A DNA stretch of 64,000 nt from Phytophthora hibernalis (taxonomy: Eukaryota > Oomycota > Peronosporomycetes > Peronosporales > Peronosporaceae): contig JAAKBF010000056.1 of assembly GCA_012656075.1 (NCBI GenBank), positions 124,001-188,000 on the forward strand. Reading direction: 5' to 3'. This document shows positions 1 to 9,739 of the stretch, in pieces. Each line of letters starts with the position of its first letter. Position 1 is the first letter of the stretch. The notes under the pieces are model-generated. The model was not told the DNA's origin. It ran no database searches and worked only from the letters and a program-made list of their open reading frames with translations. A program made the position numbers and the translations under genes.

Positions 1-1
1 C

Positions 2-1111
2 TTCGCTGACTTGACCACCGTCGGCAAGACCCCGTACAACATCGTCTACCAGCTCTGGGAAAACGGCGTTGCCACCATCAACACGAAGGACAACGGTCTC
101 AGTTACTTCGATAAAGTTGTCGCGGCAGCTAAGAAAGCGGGTGTCAAACTTGTCGTGCCGCTGGTGAACAACTGGTCCGACTACGGCGGCATGGGTAAGT
201 CTTGCGCTGCAATCCGGCTTGGTCTTGCTCGCTCACAAGTTCATTTTGTGCATCCAGATGTGTACGTGAAGCAGCTCGGCGGAAAATACCACGACGACTT
301 TTACACGGACGAAAAGATCAAGGCTGCGTACAAGAAGTACATTGCCACCTTCGTCAAGCGATACATGGTACCGCAGTTGCTCACGAGTGACAGCCCTTCA
401 TGACACTGACATTCTTGGTATTCCCGAACCAAACAGGAAAACGACGCGATCATGAGTTGGGAGCTCTGCAACGAATGCCGCTGCGCAGGATCAGGAGGCG
501 GCATGCCGGAATCGGGAACATGTACGACGAAAACCATCAACGACTGGATGGCCGAGATGTCGGCGGTGAGTAAATCAGTCTTGACTGCAATTTGTGCTGG
601 CCTTGGTACTGATGTATACTATGTCGTACTGCAGTACATCAAGAGCCTGGATCCGAATCACCTGGTGGCCACGGGAAGTGAAGGTTTCCTGAACACTGAC
701 AGCAGCGTGTATCTGTACTCTGGCCTTTCAGGCGTCGACTTTGATGCCAATCTGGCGATTAAAAGCATCGACTACGGTGTTTACCACACGTACCCGGACG
801 GCTGGAGTGTCGACGCCAGCGAATTCGTGTCCTGGGGTGAAAAATGGATCAAGGACCACGCCGCATCGGGCAAAAAGGCCGGCAAGCCTGTCGTGATGGA
901 GGAGTACGGCGTGAAAACCCACAACGCCAGCGTGTACGAGGCCTGGAGTGACGCTGTGTACGCTGCCGGCTCGAGCATGCAGTACTGGGAGTTCGGCCTC
1001 GAGTCGTTGAAGACGTACCGCGGCGAGTACACCCTCTACGACACGGACGATATCTTCAAGAGCACAATCGTACCAGCGGCCAAGAAGTTCAAAGCTCGTG
1101 GCTCTGTCTAG
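2..1111 (+). CDS. GH5 beta-mannanase-like glycoside hydrolase, 5' end missing
   Basis: Probable secreted endo-beta-1,4-mannanase of glycoside hydrolase family 5 (fungal GH5_7-like), hydrolysing mannans in plant cell walls. The gene enters the window already open. I read four exons, 2-194, 258-367, 437-565 and 635-1111, joined by GT-AG introns of 63, 69 and 69 bp; frame is kept at all junctions, giving 302 residues. The acid/base motif S-W-E-L-C-N-E sits near residues 108-114 at the start of exon 3. The nucleophile motif V-M-E-E-Y-G lies near residues 231-236 in exon 4. Family members run to about 350-450 residues, so the signal peptide and first strands lie upstream. It converges on the glutaredoxin-like gene. 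GH5 membership is clear from both catalytic motifs; substrate is inferred. Confidence 0.85.
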
Positions 1112-1289
1112 ACTCCCTACTTCATCAGCAAAACAGCACTCAACACCCCACTGAAACAAAAGAGACAAGGTGAGCACACTAGCAGTTCGTAGCAAAGTAG
1201 CAACTGTACTTCCCCATAACCATGGTCCAGTCACCCCTGCTACCTTCATGCCAACATCTCTCCAGCTGTCCACATCAACAACGGGCCAC

Positions 1290-2049
1290 TCAGTACACGG
1301 CCATGTTGTCCAGCAGCGGGATGTCGGCCTCTCAGCCATGTGGTCGATGTACTCGCGGAGCTTGGGCGGCCACTCGAGGTCGCGCACGAGCGTGAGGCCA
1401 CGCAGCCGGCCGAACAGGTCGATGTCGTCGTAGCTCAGCGTCTCGTTCACCGAGTGGCTCGAGTGGAACATGGGGGCCAGCTGCTCCAGGAACGAGTTGG
1501 CCCGGGCCACGAGCTCCGGCGACTTGGCCAGCGCCTCGTCGAACGGGCCAATGGTCTTCTCTTCTTCTTGCGGTAGTACTCACGACTCTCGAGCATGGCG
1601 AACTCGGCGAACGGGGCCGCGTGGAACCGCGGGTGGTACAGCAGGCGGAACACGTCGGCCGAGTCCTTGATCCACTGCTTGAGCTCGGGCCGATTGGCCG
1701 ACGGGGCCAGCACGGCCGGGCCGCCCCAGTGCTCGTCCACGTACTTGACAATGTCCATGCTCTCTGGGAAGGCGTGGCCATCGACCAACTGCAGGATCGG
1801 AGCCTGCTTAGAGCCCACGAGCCCAATGGGCGTGGCCTCGTCGTGATTGGCCAGGAACAGCAGCTCGTGGGGCACCTTCTTGAAGCCGAAGATCATGCGG
1901 GCCCGCACGCAGAAGGGACAGTGGTCGTACACGAACAGCTTAGGCAGCGCCGTGAGGCTCTTGGGTCGACGCAGGACCAGGGCCGTGGCCGCCACGCCCA
2001 CGACCGAACCCACGGCGAAAGTGGCCACGAGCTTGGACAGGTCGGACAT
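1290..2049 (-). pseudogene. glutaredoxin-2-like (GrxB/GST-fold) gene, copy A, two frameshifts
   Basis: Glutaredoxin 2 family protein: an N-terminal thioredoxin fold with a C-P-F-C redox centre (after Y-D-H) followed by an all-helical GST-like C-terminal domain. The order matches bacterial GrxB throughout: P-E-S-M-D-I-V-K-Y-V-D in the first domain, then D-D-I-D-L-F and L-R-G-L-T-L-V in the second. The ATG at 2049 is followed by a hydrophobic segment (about residues 8-27), suggesting a membrane anchor or organelle signal. The frame slips near 1562-1572 in an AAG-rich run and again near 1332-1336; the natural end, matching copy B, is the TGA at 1290-1292. Either indel could be sequencing error, in which case the gene is intact at about 250 residues. 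Copy B lies at 8296-8595 plus 13877-14367. Confidence 0.75.
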
Positions 2050-2851
2050 TATGGGGGAAAATTCGGGGTCGACGGGTACTCCTCTCTCAGCTATCGGGCC
2101 AGCTATCGGGCCACGTCGGGACAAGTCTGCAAGTCACTCGGCCGAGCAGCTTTCAGGGGCCTTCGCTTTTTCTCGAATGACATGGATCGCTGGAAGCATG
2201 TCTTCTGATTGGGTAATATTGCTGCAAGTTAAATATGGGGCTGTGGGGGTAGATATGGGTCAGCTTCAACCACAATTGCTGCCTTGAAAGAAAGGTACAT
2301 TGTAGTGCTGCTTTCGCCGCGGCACAAACCCGTTTAAACTGCTGATTTATTGGATCGATCCGGATTTATCCGCGGCGAAAAAGCCCACATCATGAAGCGG
2401 ATACGAGGGTAGCGTTGATAGCAAGCAAGATACATCACACGGATGACACGCATCAAACGAACAATGTTGGCTAAAAAACGTTAACGTTGTGCTACTAGAC
2501 TAAAGCAAGTCGGGTTTAATTCTGAGAGCATACGTATCAAAGCTGTTATCGACGTTGCGTGAGCGTATGGTGCCTTCGTCTTCGACATCGCTGCTATTGT
2601 CCTCACTGGACGAACAAACGCACGGCGTATTCATCGCCGCTTTCCGCGCCCCCGCTCCAGTCAGATAACGCTAATGGGTCCACCTTTGCGTCGGTGATCA
2701 ATTCATACCTAGCACTTCTTGTACGTCACGTTCTTCGTTCCGGCAACCTTATCAAAAGTCTCCAGCACGCCAAACTTCGGTCGTCCTACCATCGTAGCTG
2801 CACTGCACCGTGTTAACATCACGCCCGCCCTCTTGCAGTACATGTAATCTC
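2050..2851. other. intergenic region
   Basis: No credible coding sequence seen. It holds the promoter side of glutaredoxin copy A and ends at the copia insertion site; the 5 bp at 2847-2851 (ATCTC) are the left copy of the target duplication. Confidence 0.5.
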
Positions 2852-3097
2852 TGTTGAAATGACACGGTAGTGTATCCGATCTGAGTACGTCGCGCAGCTG
2901 CTCTGGACCGCGGAATCAGCATCTTGGAGGAAACTGGGAGGTAGCGGACCGTGGGTACGTGCGACAGCGTAGGATGAGAAAGAAGATGGGTGCAGAAGCA
3001 CAGGGAGATAAGGTTGAAGAATCTCACTTCCTCTTTTGACTTCATTTGACCTCAAGTGGCGATCCGGGTGTCTGGGGACGCCCCTGGACCTTTAACA
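2852..3097 (+). repeat. 5' LTR of copia element
   Basis: 246 bp, TG...CA ends, near-identical to 7637-7882. Should carry promoter and R/U5; no TATA box was confidently recognised. Confidence 0.93.
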
Positions 3098-3110
3098 GGT
3101 TATGAGCCCA
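3098..3110 (+). other. primer binding site complementary to an internal part of tRNA-Met
   Basis: GGTTATGAGCCCA directly follows the 5' LTR. Its complement, TGGGCTCATAACC, reads as the anticodon stem-loop of a methionine tRNA (CAT anticodon in the middle) rather than the usual 3' acceptor end. This is the half-tRNA priming used by Drosophila copia. Confidence 0.75.
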
Positions 3111-3193
3111 ATTAACGGAGCCGACGCCGATGTGGCACGCGCGGATCCACCCGCGACCACCCGGCAGCAACAACCAATCGCGAGAGGATTGGG

Positions 3194-4590
3194 ATGGCCG
3201 ATGAAATAGAAGAGACAAGCACCGCCGAAAGGAGGAGCGGCAACAGCCCCGGTGGAGACGCTGGGGCCGCCAACGCGCCGGAGCTACTGATGCTGATGCG
3301 AGGAATGGCGGAGCGACTGGAGCGACTCGAGGAGTCACAGAAGTTGGCTGAAGAGAAACCGCGCGCGCGGGACAGACCAACCCATGACACTGCCCATGAA
3401 CTCGAGTTTGTTCGCATCCGGGCTCGGTAGGGGGCACGCATGCACATTGACTCGCTGGAAGGATCCCCAAGGACTCCACCGACTGGAACGCCCCCGAGAC
3501 CTATTGTTGCGCCACAGTACTTTGGAGAACGGCAACCAGGCTCATGTCGGAACTGCAGAGAATGTATGCCGCTGGCCTAAGGGATCAAGCACTTGGAGTC
3601 GGTGCTGGACCCGCTCAAACATGTAGATGCCCACGCCCAAGTTGGAGCAGGAAGACCGCCAGTCGACAACGCGAACGGGGATTAAGTACCCGGACGCACG
3701 GCAGAAGAAGTTAGCTATACGGCCCTTCGACGGAAAGGAACTCTACGTAGGACTCGGATCCGGTTACCTCGAATGGCGAAGAAGATTTGAGCGGCAGGTG
3801 GCTCTCGGGCAGTCAGCGTGCGGTTTCACGTGGCCCGAGGACGTCAAGGTCGACTTGCTGGGGAACTATTTGTCAGGGACCGCGGAGCGATACTACAACA
3901 AGCAGGTGGAGGTCTCGTGGATACAGATGCCCACTTTGCAGTACATCATGGAAAGGATGGAGGCTTTCAAGACAAATATCACGCCGGCGCAAGCGATGAA
4001 GTTGTTCACTGCTGTGAAGGACACCAGACGCACGTGGCCCGAACACTACATGTATCTCAGAAGCAACGGGTGGGGGTGCGGATTACCTGGTGTTGAACAA
4101 CATAGTGCAGTACGCATCCGCGGAGCTACGCACTGGGCTGATGGCCAAGGTAGATAACACAAGAGCAGACTACCTGCAGCAAGCTGAGGAGCTCGCACAC
4201 TTCGCGCAGCCGTGGGAGCTTGAACCGGCGAGGCACCGGAACCTTGGACGAGAGGTCGTTGCTGCTGTTGGAGAGCACAGAACAGAAACTCGAAAGTGCC
4301 ACGAATGCGGAGAAGTGGGACACCTGCGAGCAGCGTGCACCGAGCGTAGCCAAGCTGGTGAAAAGGAGCCCGACCTGACGCTGGCAGCAAATGAAAAATT
4401 GGCTGAGGCCGACGGTACGTGGATCCTTGACAGCGGATCCAGTAGACATCTAGTCAACGACGAGTCGTGGCTTGAGGACATGAAACCGTGTAATGGAGCA
4501 TGCGTGCAACCGAACGGTGAGCCACTGAAGGTGAGCAAGAAGGGTACTCTGACACTGCGGGTGACAGCGTGCGGAAACAGCAAACAGTGA
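3194..4590 (+). pseudogene. copia gag, frameshifted
   Basis: Nucleocapsid/structural polyprotein region. A start at 3194 opens an acidic, Leu-rich N-terminus that stops at 3430; the capsid-like region resumes in another frame at 3627-4157 (UBN2-type, including G-K-E-L-Y and an R-R-R-F-E-R-Q stretch), and the 3' part runs in a third frame from about 4090. A CCHC zinc knuckle of spacing CX2CX4HX4C is encoded at 4297-4338. At least two frameshifts separate the blocks. The downstream end overlaps the protease, as expected for one Gag-Pol polyprotein. Confidence 0.8.
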
Positions 4591-5489
4591 GACTGACAGA
4601 TGTGTACTACGCTGCGGGCGTGGTCCATAATCTAATCTCGTACGGAAGGCTGGAGGAAAAGGGCTACGCGTGGTCGCTAAGAATGGAAGCAGGGTAGCTT
4701 TCGATGTGAACACGCGGCGAAGCGTGCTGGTAGTGTACGCGGAAGTGGAATGGAGACGCGAACTCCCGTCCAACGTGATCACGGCGGCTTTGGATCAAGA
4801 AGCAAACGCGCAGGAAGATGTTTCAAGTGCCGTGCAAAAGGGCACACTCGTGGACTTTCACAAGCTGATGGGGCATCTGAATTATGACGCGGTCGAACGC
4901 CTAGCGAAAGACCCCAGTTCAGGCATCGAGATCACAGACCACAGACGAGTTAACTGCCTGGCCTGCGCAGAAGGGAAGCAGTCTAAGAGCAGGCAGTCCG
5001 GGAAGGAAACTGGAGACCACTCACCCATTGACAGAGTGGGGGAGTGATCTGCTCCGACCTAAAGGGCCCGATGACACCTAGGGACCGACTGAACAATCGC
5101 TACATGATAAATTTCGTAGAGCACAAGAGCAACTACTACAAAGTGTTCCTCGCACGCACCAAGGACGCCGCGGCAAAGCAATTTGAGCACTTTCCAGTGT
5201 ATTTCGAAAAAGGATTCGAGTGCAAAATTCACGTTCTGCGCACGGACTCCGGGGATAATACGAGAACGTGGACTTGTTCTGCAAGAACACGGGGGTCGCA
5301 CGGCAGCGTAGCGAGGCCCGGAACCAAGCCAGCAATGGTAGGGCTGAGAGAATGCACCGTACTATCATGAACATGGCCAGATGCATGATATTCGCCTGCG
5401 GTCTTCCACTGAGTACGCGGTGCAGTACGCAGCTTACATACTCAATAGGTCACCAACCAATTCGAATTCGAGGTGTGACTCGCCGCTGA
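4412..5489 (+). pseudogene. copia protease and integrase region, frameshifted
   Basis: The aspartic protease active site W-I-L-D-S-G-S-S is encoded around 4421-4441, directly after Gag. From about 4850 follows the integrase HHCC zinc finger (H-K-L-M-G-H-L-N ... C-L-A-C) and, after a stop near 5045, the catalytic core with S-D-L-K-G-P (first Asp) and R-T-D-S-G (second Asp). A frameshift near 5260 precedes the third acidic region at about 5270-5400 (N-G-R-A-E-R). Function would be polyprotein processing and insertion of the cDNA; as read it cannot be translated in one frame. Confidence 0.8.
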
Positions 5490-7594
5490 AGGTACTAACG
5501 AAGCCGACACCGCCTCTGGGAGAGATTTGTATTTTTCGGACCACGATGCACCGTATACCGCGATCCAAGGAACACGAACTTTTCTCCACGCGCAGTACGG
5601 GATGATCGTAGGAATTGGCGAGGAAACAAAGGGATACAGGGTGTATCTACCGAAGGACAAGGTCGTCGTGACGACGCAGCAGGTTAGGAACATAGAGACG
5701 CTTGACAAGACGCAAAATGAACAAGTGCAGCGCCTGTACTTAACGGGCGACGAAGCTGCAGCTGAGGAGGAGCCCGCTGAAGAAGGAGCAGGGACCGAAA
5801 ACGAAAATAGTACGAGAGAAGCGTTTGGAGCGAGTGCGGACGGAAGAAGCACGAACAAACGAAGTAGGAAGTCCAGACGGAAAAAGGGCTGGACGAGAGA
5901 ACGCTCAGGTACTCGATCAGTTGGCAGCCATGCTCAGCACGACACTGAAGGGGATGCACAACAGGAGGAGACTGGGGTGGATGTAGTGAACAACGTCATC
6001 GAAGCGGATCCGAGAAACTACCGTGAGGCTATGCGTAGCCAGCACAAGGAAGGATGGATGGATCAAGGCGATGACAGAAGAGCTGCGAGCTCTGGAAGAG
6101 AATAGGTATGGGAAGTGGTGCATCTCCCGCGGGGCCGCGCTTTGTCCGCGAAATGGGTCTTTAAGACTAAGACCGATGCCGAAGTATTGAGCGAACGCCT
6201 CAAGGCGAGGCTCGTGGCCTGCGGGAACGAGCAATAGTTTGGGGTGAATTACGGGTCACGTTCGCGGCAGTAATTGAGATGTCAAGGGTGAAACTGATCC
6301 TAGTGCTGGCTAGAAAATGGCGCGTGCTTCGAAGCACGGGGACGTTCCAAACGCGTACGTCAAGGCCGATAAAGAGGCGGACCTGGACATCTTTATCCGC
6401 GTGCCACAAGGCATGGAGATCCTGGAGGAAGTGCTGCGGCGCTTGGGGTCACAAGCAAAGGGAAGTCATGTTAGAACTGAAAAGGCCCCTACGGGCTCAA
6501 GCAGGCGGGCAGACTCCGGAGCAAGCTACTGCATCAGAAGCTGACCGAGATCGGGTTCAATCAGAGCCTGGTTGATATGTGCGTGTACTTCAGATGGAAA
6601 GAGGGTGTACTGCTGGTAGTAGGAGTGTACGTAGACGACTTACTCGTCACTGGCACGGAGCAGAATGCGGTGGACACGTTTTTCGATGAGCTCGCGTCGC
6701 TCTCGGTAAAAGACCTTGGACAGGCGCATAAGTTCCTTGGGATGCGTGTGAACTACGACAATGAAGAAGGGTACGACTTGGACCAAGAGGAGACGATCAC
6801 GGACATGCTAAAGAGAACGGGATGGGAAGGCGCATGGAGTACGAGCCCTGATTGGAGGGGTGGAATGAGGAACAGGAGGAGGTTGCGGACCTGCTTCCTG
6901 CCTCAGGAGGTGACACGGTGGTCACCATAACGAAGTATCGCTCTCTGGTGGGGAGCCTAATCTGGGTGGCGAGATGCACAAGACCGGATATCGTCTTTGC
7001 GGTGCACAAAGCCACGAGGCGCTCTCACAGTCCGACGATGGAGGATTGGAAACTGGCCAAAAGGATTCTGAGGTATCTGGCAGGAACGCGGAGCCTGCGT
7101 CTGCGGATGCGGGGCGAGTGCGAAACGAACGAGCCGCTGAAGATAAGCGGATACAGTGACGCTGACTTCGCTGCTGATAAGAAGGAACGCAAGTCGGTGA
7201 CCGGAGGACTGGTCACCGTGGATGACATGCCAGTGAGCTGGGTGTGCAAGAAACAAGGAGGTGTACCATGGAAGCGGAATATACGGCAGCATCGGGCATG
7301 GGGCAAGAGTTGCTTGGAGTTCGCGAGCTTGTAGGGGAAATGAGCATCGCGTGCGAAGAACCCATAAATCTGCGAGTTGATAATCAAGCTGCTTTGAAGC
7401 CACTAGAAGACGAAAGGCCTCCTCGAAGGCGAAGCACATCGACGTGCGAATCAAGTTCGTCATCGACTACACGAAGAGAGGCGTGCTGAGGACAGAGTAC
7501 TGCGAAAGTGAACGGATGCCTGCGGACATGTTCACTAAAGTTCTGGCGGCGCCAAGGTTCATGGAACTTAGAGAGCTTGTAGGTGTACGTTGAG
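5490..7594 (+). pseudogene. copia reverse transcriptase / RNase H region, frameshifted
   Basis: After a charged Glu/Arg-rich linker (5527-6105) the reverse transcriptase begins near 6110 with a K-W-V-F-K-T-K block. The catalytic Y-V-D-D box lies at 6628-6639, followed by D-L-G-Q-A-H-K-F-L-G-M. The RNase H part runs from about 6930 (Y-R-S-L-V-G-S-L and A-R-C-T-R-P-D-I) through S-G-Y-S-D-A-D-F-A near 7150 and E-A-E-Y near 7270, to a C-terminal stop near 7590. Several frameshifts (near 6240, 6560, 6850, 7250 and 7400) break it. Confidence 0.82.
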
Positions 7595-7627
7595 GACTGG
7601 AACGAGTGAGAGGTCGCGCTACTCGAC

Positions 7628-7636
7628 GAGGAGGAG
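7628..7636 (+). other. polypurine tract
   Basis: GAGGAGGAG immediately before the 3' LTR; the expected second-strand primer site. Confidence 0.75.
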
Positions 7637-7882
7637 TGTTGAAATGACACGGTAGTGTATCCGATCTGGGTACGTCGCGCAGCTGCTCTGGACCGCGGAA
7701 TCAGCATCTTGGAGGAAACTGGGAGGTAGCGGACCGTGGGTACGTGCGACAGCGTAGGATGAGAAAGAAGATGGGTGCGGAAGCACAGGGAGATAAGGTT
7801 GAAGAATCTCACTTCCTCTTTTGACTTCATTTGACCTCAAGTGGCGATCCAGGTGTCTGGGGACGCCCCTGGACCTTTAACA
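7637..7882 (+). repeat. 3' LTR of copia element
   Basis: 246 bp, same length as the 5' LTR and nearly identical; ends CTTTAACA and is followed by the ATCTC target duplication at 7883-7887. Confidence 0.93.
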
Positions 7883-8295
7883 ATCTCATACCCTTTGCGA
7901 TGTGGTCCAGAGCAGGCTTGCTCTGCTCTTCTGGCGCTGGAAGAGCGCTCGACGCGTACCCTTTGTGATGGGAAGGCTTCCTCTTCTCTTCTGGGGCGTG
8001 CTGCTTGATGCGCGCGTGCTGAATGCGGAATGAGGAGTGTGCTGTTGAAGTGATGTTCTGAAAATTATACAATAACATTATTAATTACTATTTGTGACCA
8101 ATATTGTTTCCAATAATTACCTGTATAGCCCTCTAATTTATTTATATTACATAGCCGTATGGATTTACGTATAAATCCGAAAATAGATCCGGTTATAACC
8201 CGGTTTAATCCGGTAAAGTTTTCCTGGACGTACAGCACTAAAGAAAGGTGATGAAAAGAAGGCGAATAGCAGGGTATCTGTGAGTTCTAGCTGCT
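7883..8295. other. intergenic region
   Basis: Right flank of the copia insertion and 3' side of the glutaredoxin copy B fragment. No gene recognised; 8050-8220 is AT-rich. Confidence 0.45.
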
Positions 8296-8595
8296 CTAGA
8301 ACATGGCCATGTTGTCGAGCAGAGGGATGTCCCCAGCCTTCGCCATGAAGTCCACGAACTCGCTCACGTTGGACGGCCACTTGATGCCGCGCCCGAGCGT
8401 GAGGCAGCGCAGGCGCCCGAACAGGTCAATGTCGTCGTAGCCCAGTGCCTTACTCACCAAGTGCTCCGAGTAGAACATAGCGGCCAACTGCTCCAGGGCC
8501 TTGTTGGCCTCCTCCACGAGCTGCGCGGAGCGTTTGAGCGCCTCGTCGAACGAGCCCGTGCTCTGCTCCTGCTTAGCCCGGTAGTAGTCGCTTTC
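8296..8595 (-). pseudogene. glutaredoxin-2-like copy B, C-terminal half
   Basis: Encodes the helical C-terminal domain of a glutaredoxin-2-like protein: E-S-D-Y-Y-R near the break, then D-D-I-D-L-F-G-R-L-R and a C-terminus L-L-D-N-M-A-M-F followed by a stop at 8296-8298. It aligns collinearly with the second half of copy A. Nothing of the thioredoxin domain is present here; the matching N-terminal half lies on the same strand at 13877-14367. The reading frame is open across the fragment. The DIRS-like element between the halves explains the split. Confidence 0.85.
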
Positions 8596-8689
8596 CGTAG
8601 TTGTACTCAGTCGTTTGGGGCAAAATGTGTTGATTGCCAACACCAGCCCATGTTGGGCGTGATGAGCGGCCCCAAATAAATTAGGCGAG

Positions 8690-9739
8690 CGACGCTCATG
8701 CGTGGGCTGTTTGGAGACGCGCTGTGACTATCCGCAGCGACAGCGTCCTTGTTGCCTCGGCTGCTTGAACCGGATACTGCTCGAAGCAGTTCGACACCCA
8801 GCGTCCCAGCAGCTTGATTGATAGCTGACTTGCTTCGCCAGTCAGTAGAGCGGTTGCTCCCCGATTCGTATCGAGTGCGTCGAGTACTTGGTCTCTGGAA
8901 CTTCTGCGCTGGATGCCGTCGCCTTGAGCACAGCTGCGACTTCGGCTGGGCTGGTTTCGCCGCAGAGGTATGTATTGTTGTCAGACAGCTCAGCTCGAGC
9001 ACGGAGAATGTGCTTTAACCCTTCCACAGGGCAGATAATTTGATCTCCCGATGCGTGCATCGTTCGCCACGCACCGCGACCGTATTGGTCATTCTTTGAG
9101 CCTTCTAAACCGATTGTGACGGAGGTTGCCGCTGCTGTTGTGGTCGGTCTGCCATGGTGGTCGGACAAGAATACGTTTTCTTGCTTCAAACAGTAAAAGT
9201 GCCGCGTGGTTCCGATTTTCAGATACTCAGACCGCCTCAAAAGGAAGAAGAAGCCCATAAGAATGGATCCCCACAAAAGACGTTGCTGTGGCCGCTGAAA
9301 ATCGATGCGTCAATGAAGGAGGCGCAGGAACGCAGGCGCAATGGGCTGTAGCTTGTGAACTGGAGGCGAAAGACGCTTGATTCCTTGCATGAGGAGCAAA
9401 AATTCAGGGACGAATACAGGTCGATTCCCTGTAGCGCCGATGATACCATCGAATGCCTGCAAGTTTCAATTTGATGGTTCCAAGTGTGTTGCCGTGTCCG
9501 CGCCGATTCCACCCGTGTTTCCAGCAGTAAGCAGCGAAGCAGCCAAGTTTATTGTTACTCGATCGCCCCGGCTGCTCGAGCCACGGGGACCACCCGAGTT
9601 GTTGTGAGAATTCTCTCCATTGGCGCCAGTAGAGACTGTATTTTCCGGTAGTGCTGTCTGCAATAGCTCGTCCGCGGAGAACGTCTCCCAGGCGCTCCAG
9701 AGATTGTCGAATAGTGGAATTATCTTGACCTGTGTCCAA
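8690..9739 (-). pseudogene. DIRS-like tyrosine recombinase, frameshifted
   Basis: DNA integrase of the DIRS-like element. The N-terminal core-binding part is open from 9739 to 9404 (T-T-G-K-Y-S-L-Y-W-R-Q-W and following helices). The catalytic part resumes in another frame at 9276-8842 with F-F-F-L-L-R-R-S-E-Y and the H-S-I-R-I-G box, then slips by one base in a run of four G near 8865, after which the third frame gives the G-A-T helix, L-L-G-R-W and a Tyr candidate in F-E-Q-Y. The first codons overlap the end of the RT ORF by 20 bp, a normal DIRS arrangement. At least two frameshifts make it non-functional as read. Confidence 0.8.

Larger units (their letters stand above)
2852..7882 (+). mobile_element. 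Ty1/copia LTR retrotransposon, complete structure, decayed ORFs
   Basis: A 5,031-bp element bounded by two 246-bp LTRs that start TGTTGAAATG and end CTTTAACA. ATCTC occurs on both sides (2847-2851 and 7883-7887), a 5-bp target-site duplication. Internal order is primer binding site, Gag with CCHC knuckle, D-S-G protease, integrase, reverse transcriptase with Y-V-D-D, RNase H, polypurine tract. Integrase before reverse transcriptase is the diagnostic copia order. The coding region is broken by many frameshifts, so it is not autonomous as read. The LTRs differ at only a handful of positions (e.g. G/A in CGATCC[G/A]GGTG and CTGAG/CTGGG), so insertion looks fairly recent relative to the coding damage. 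Confidence 0.93.
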
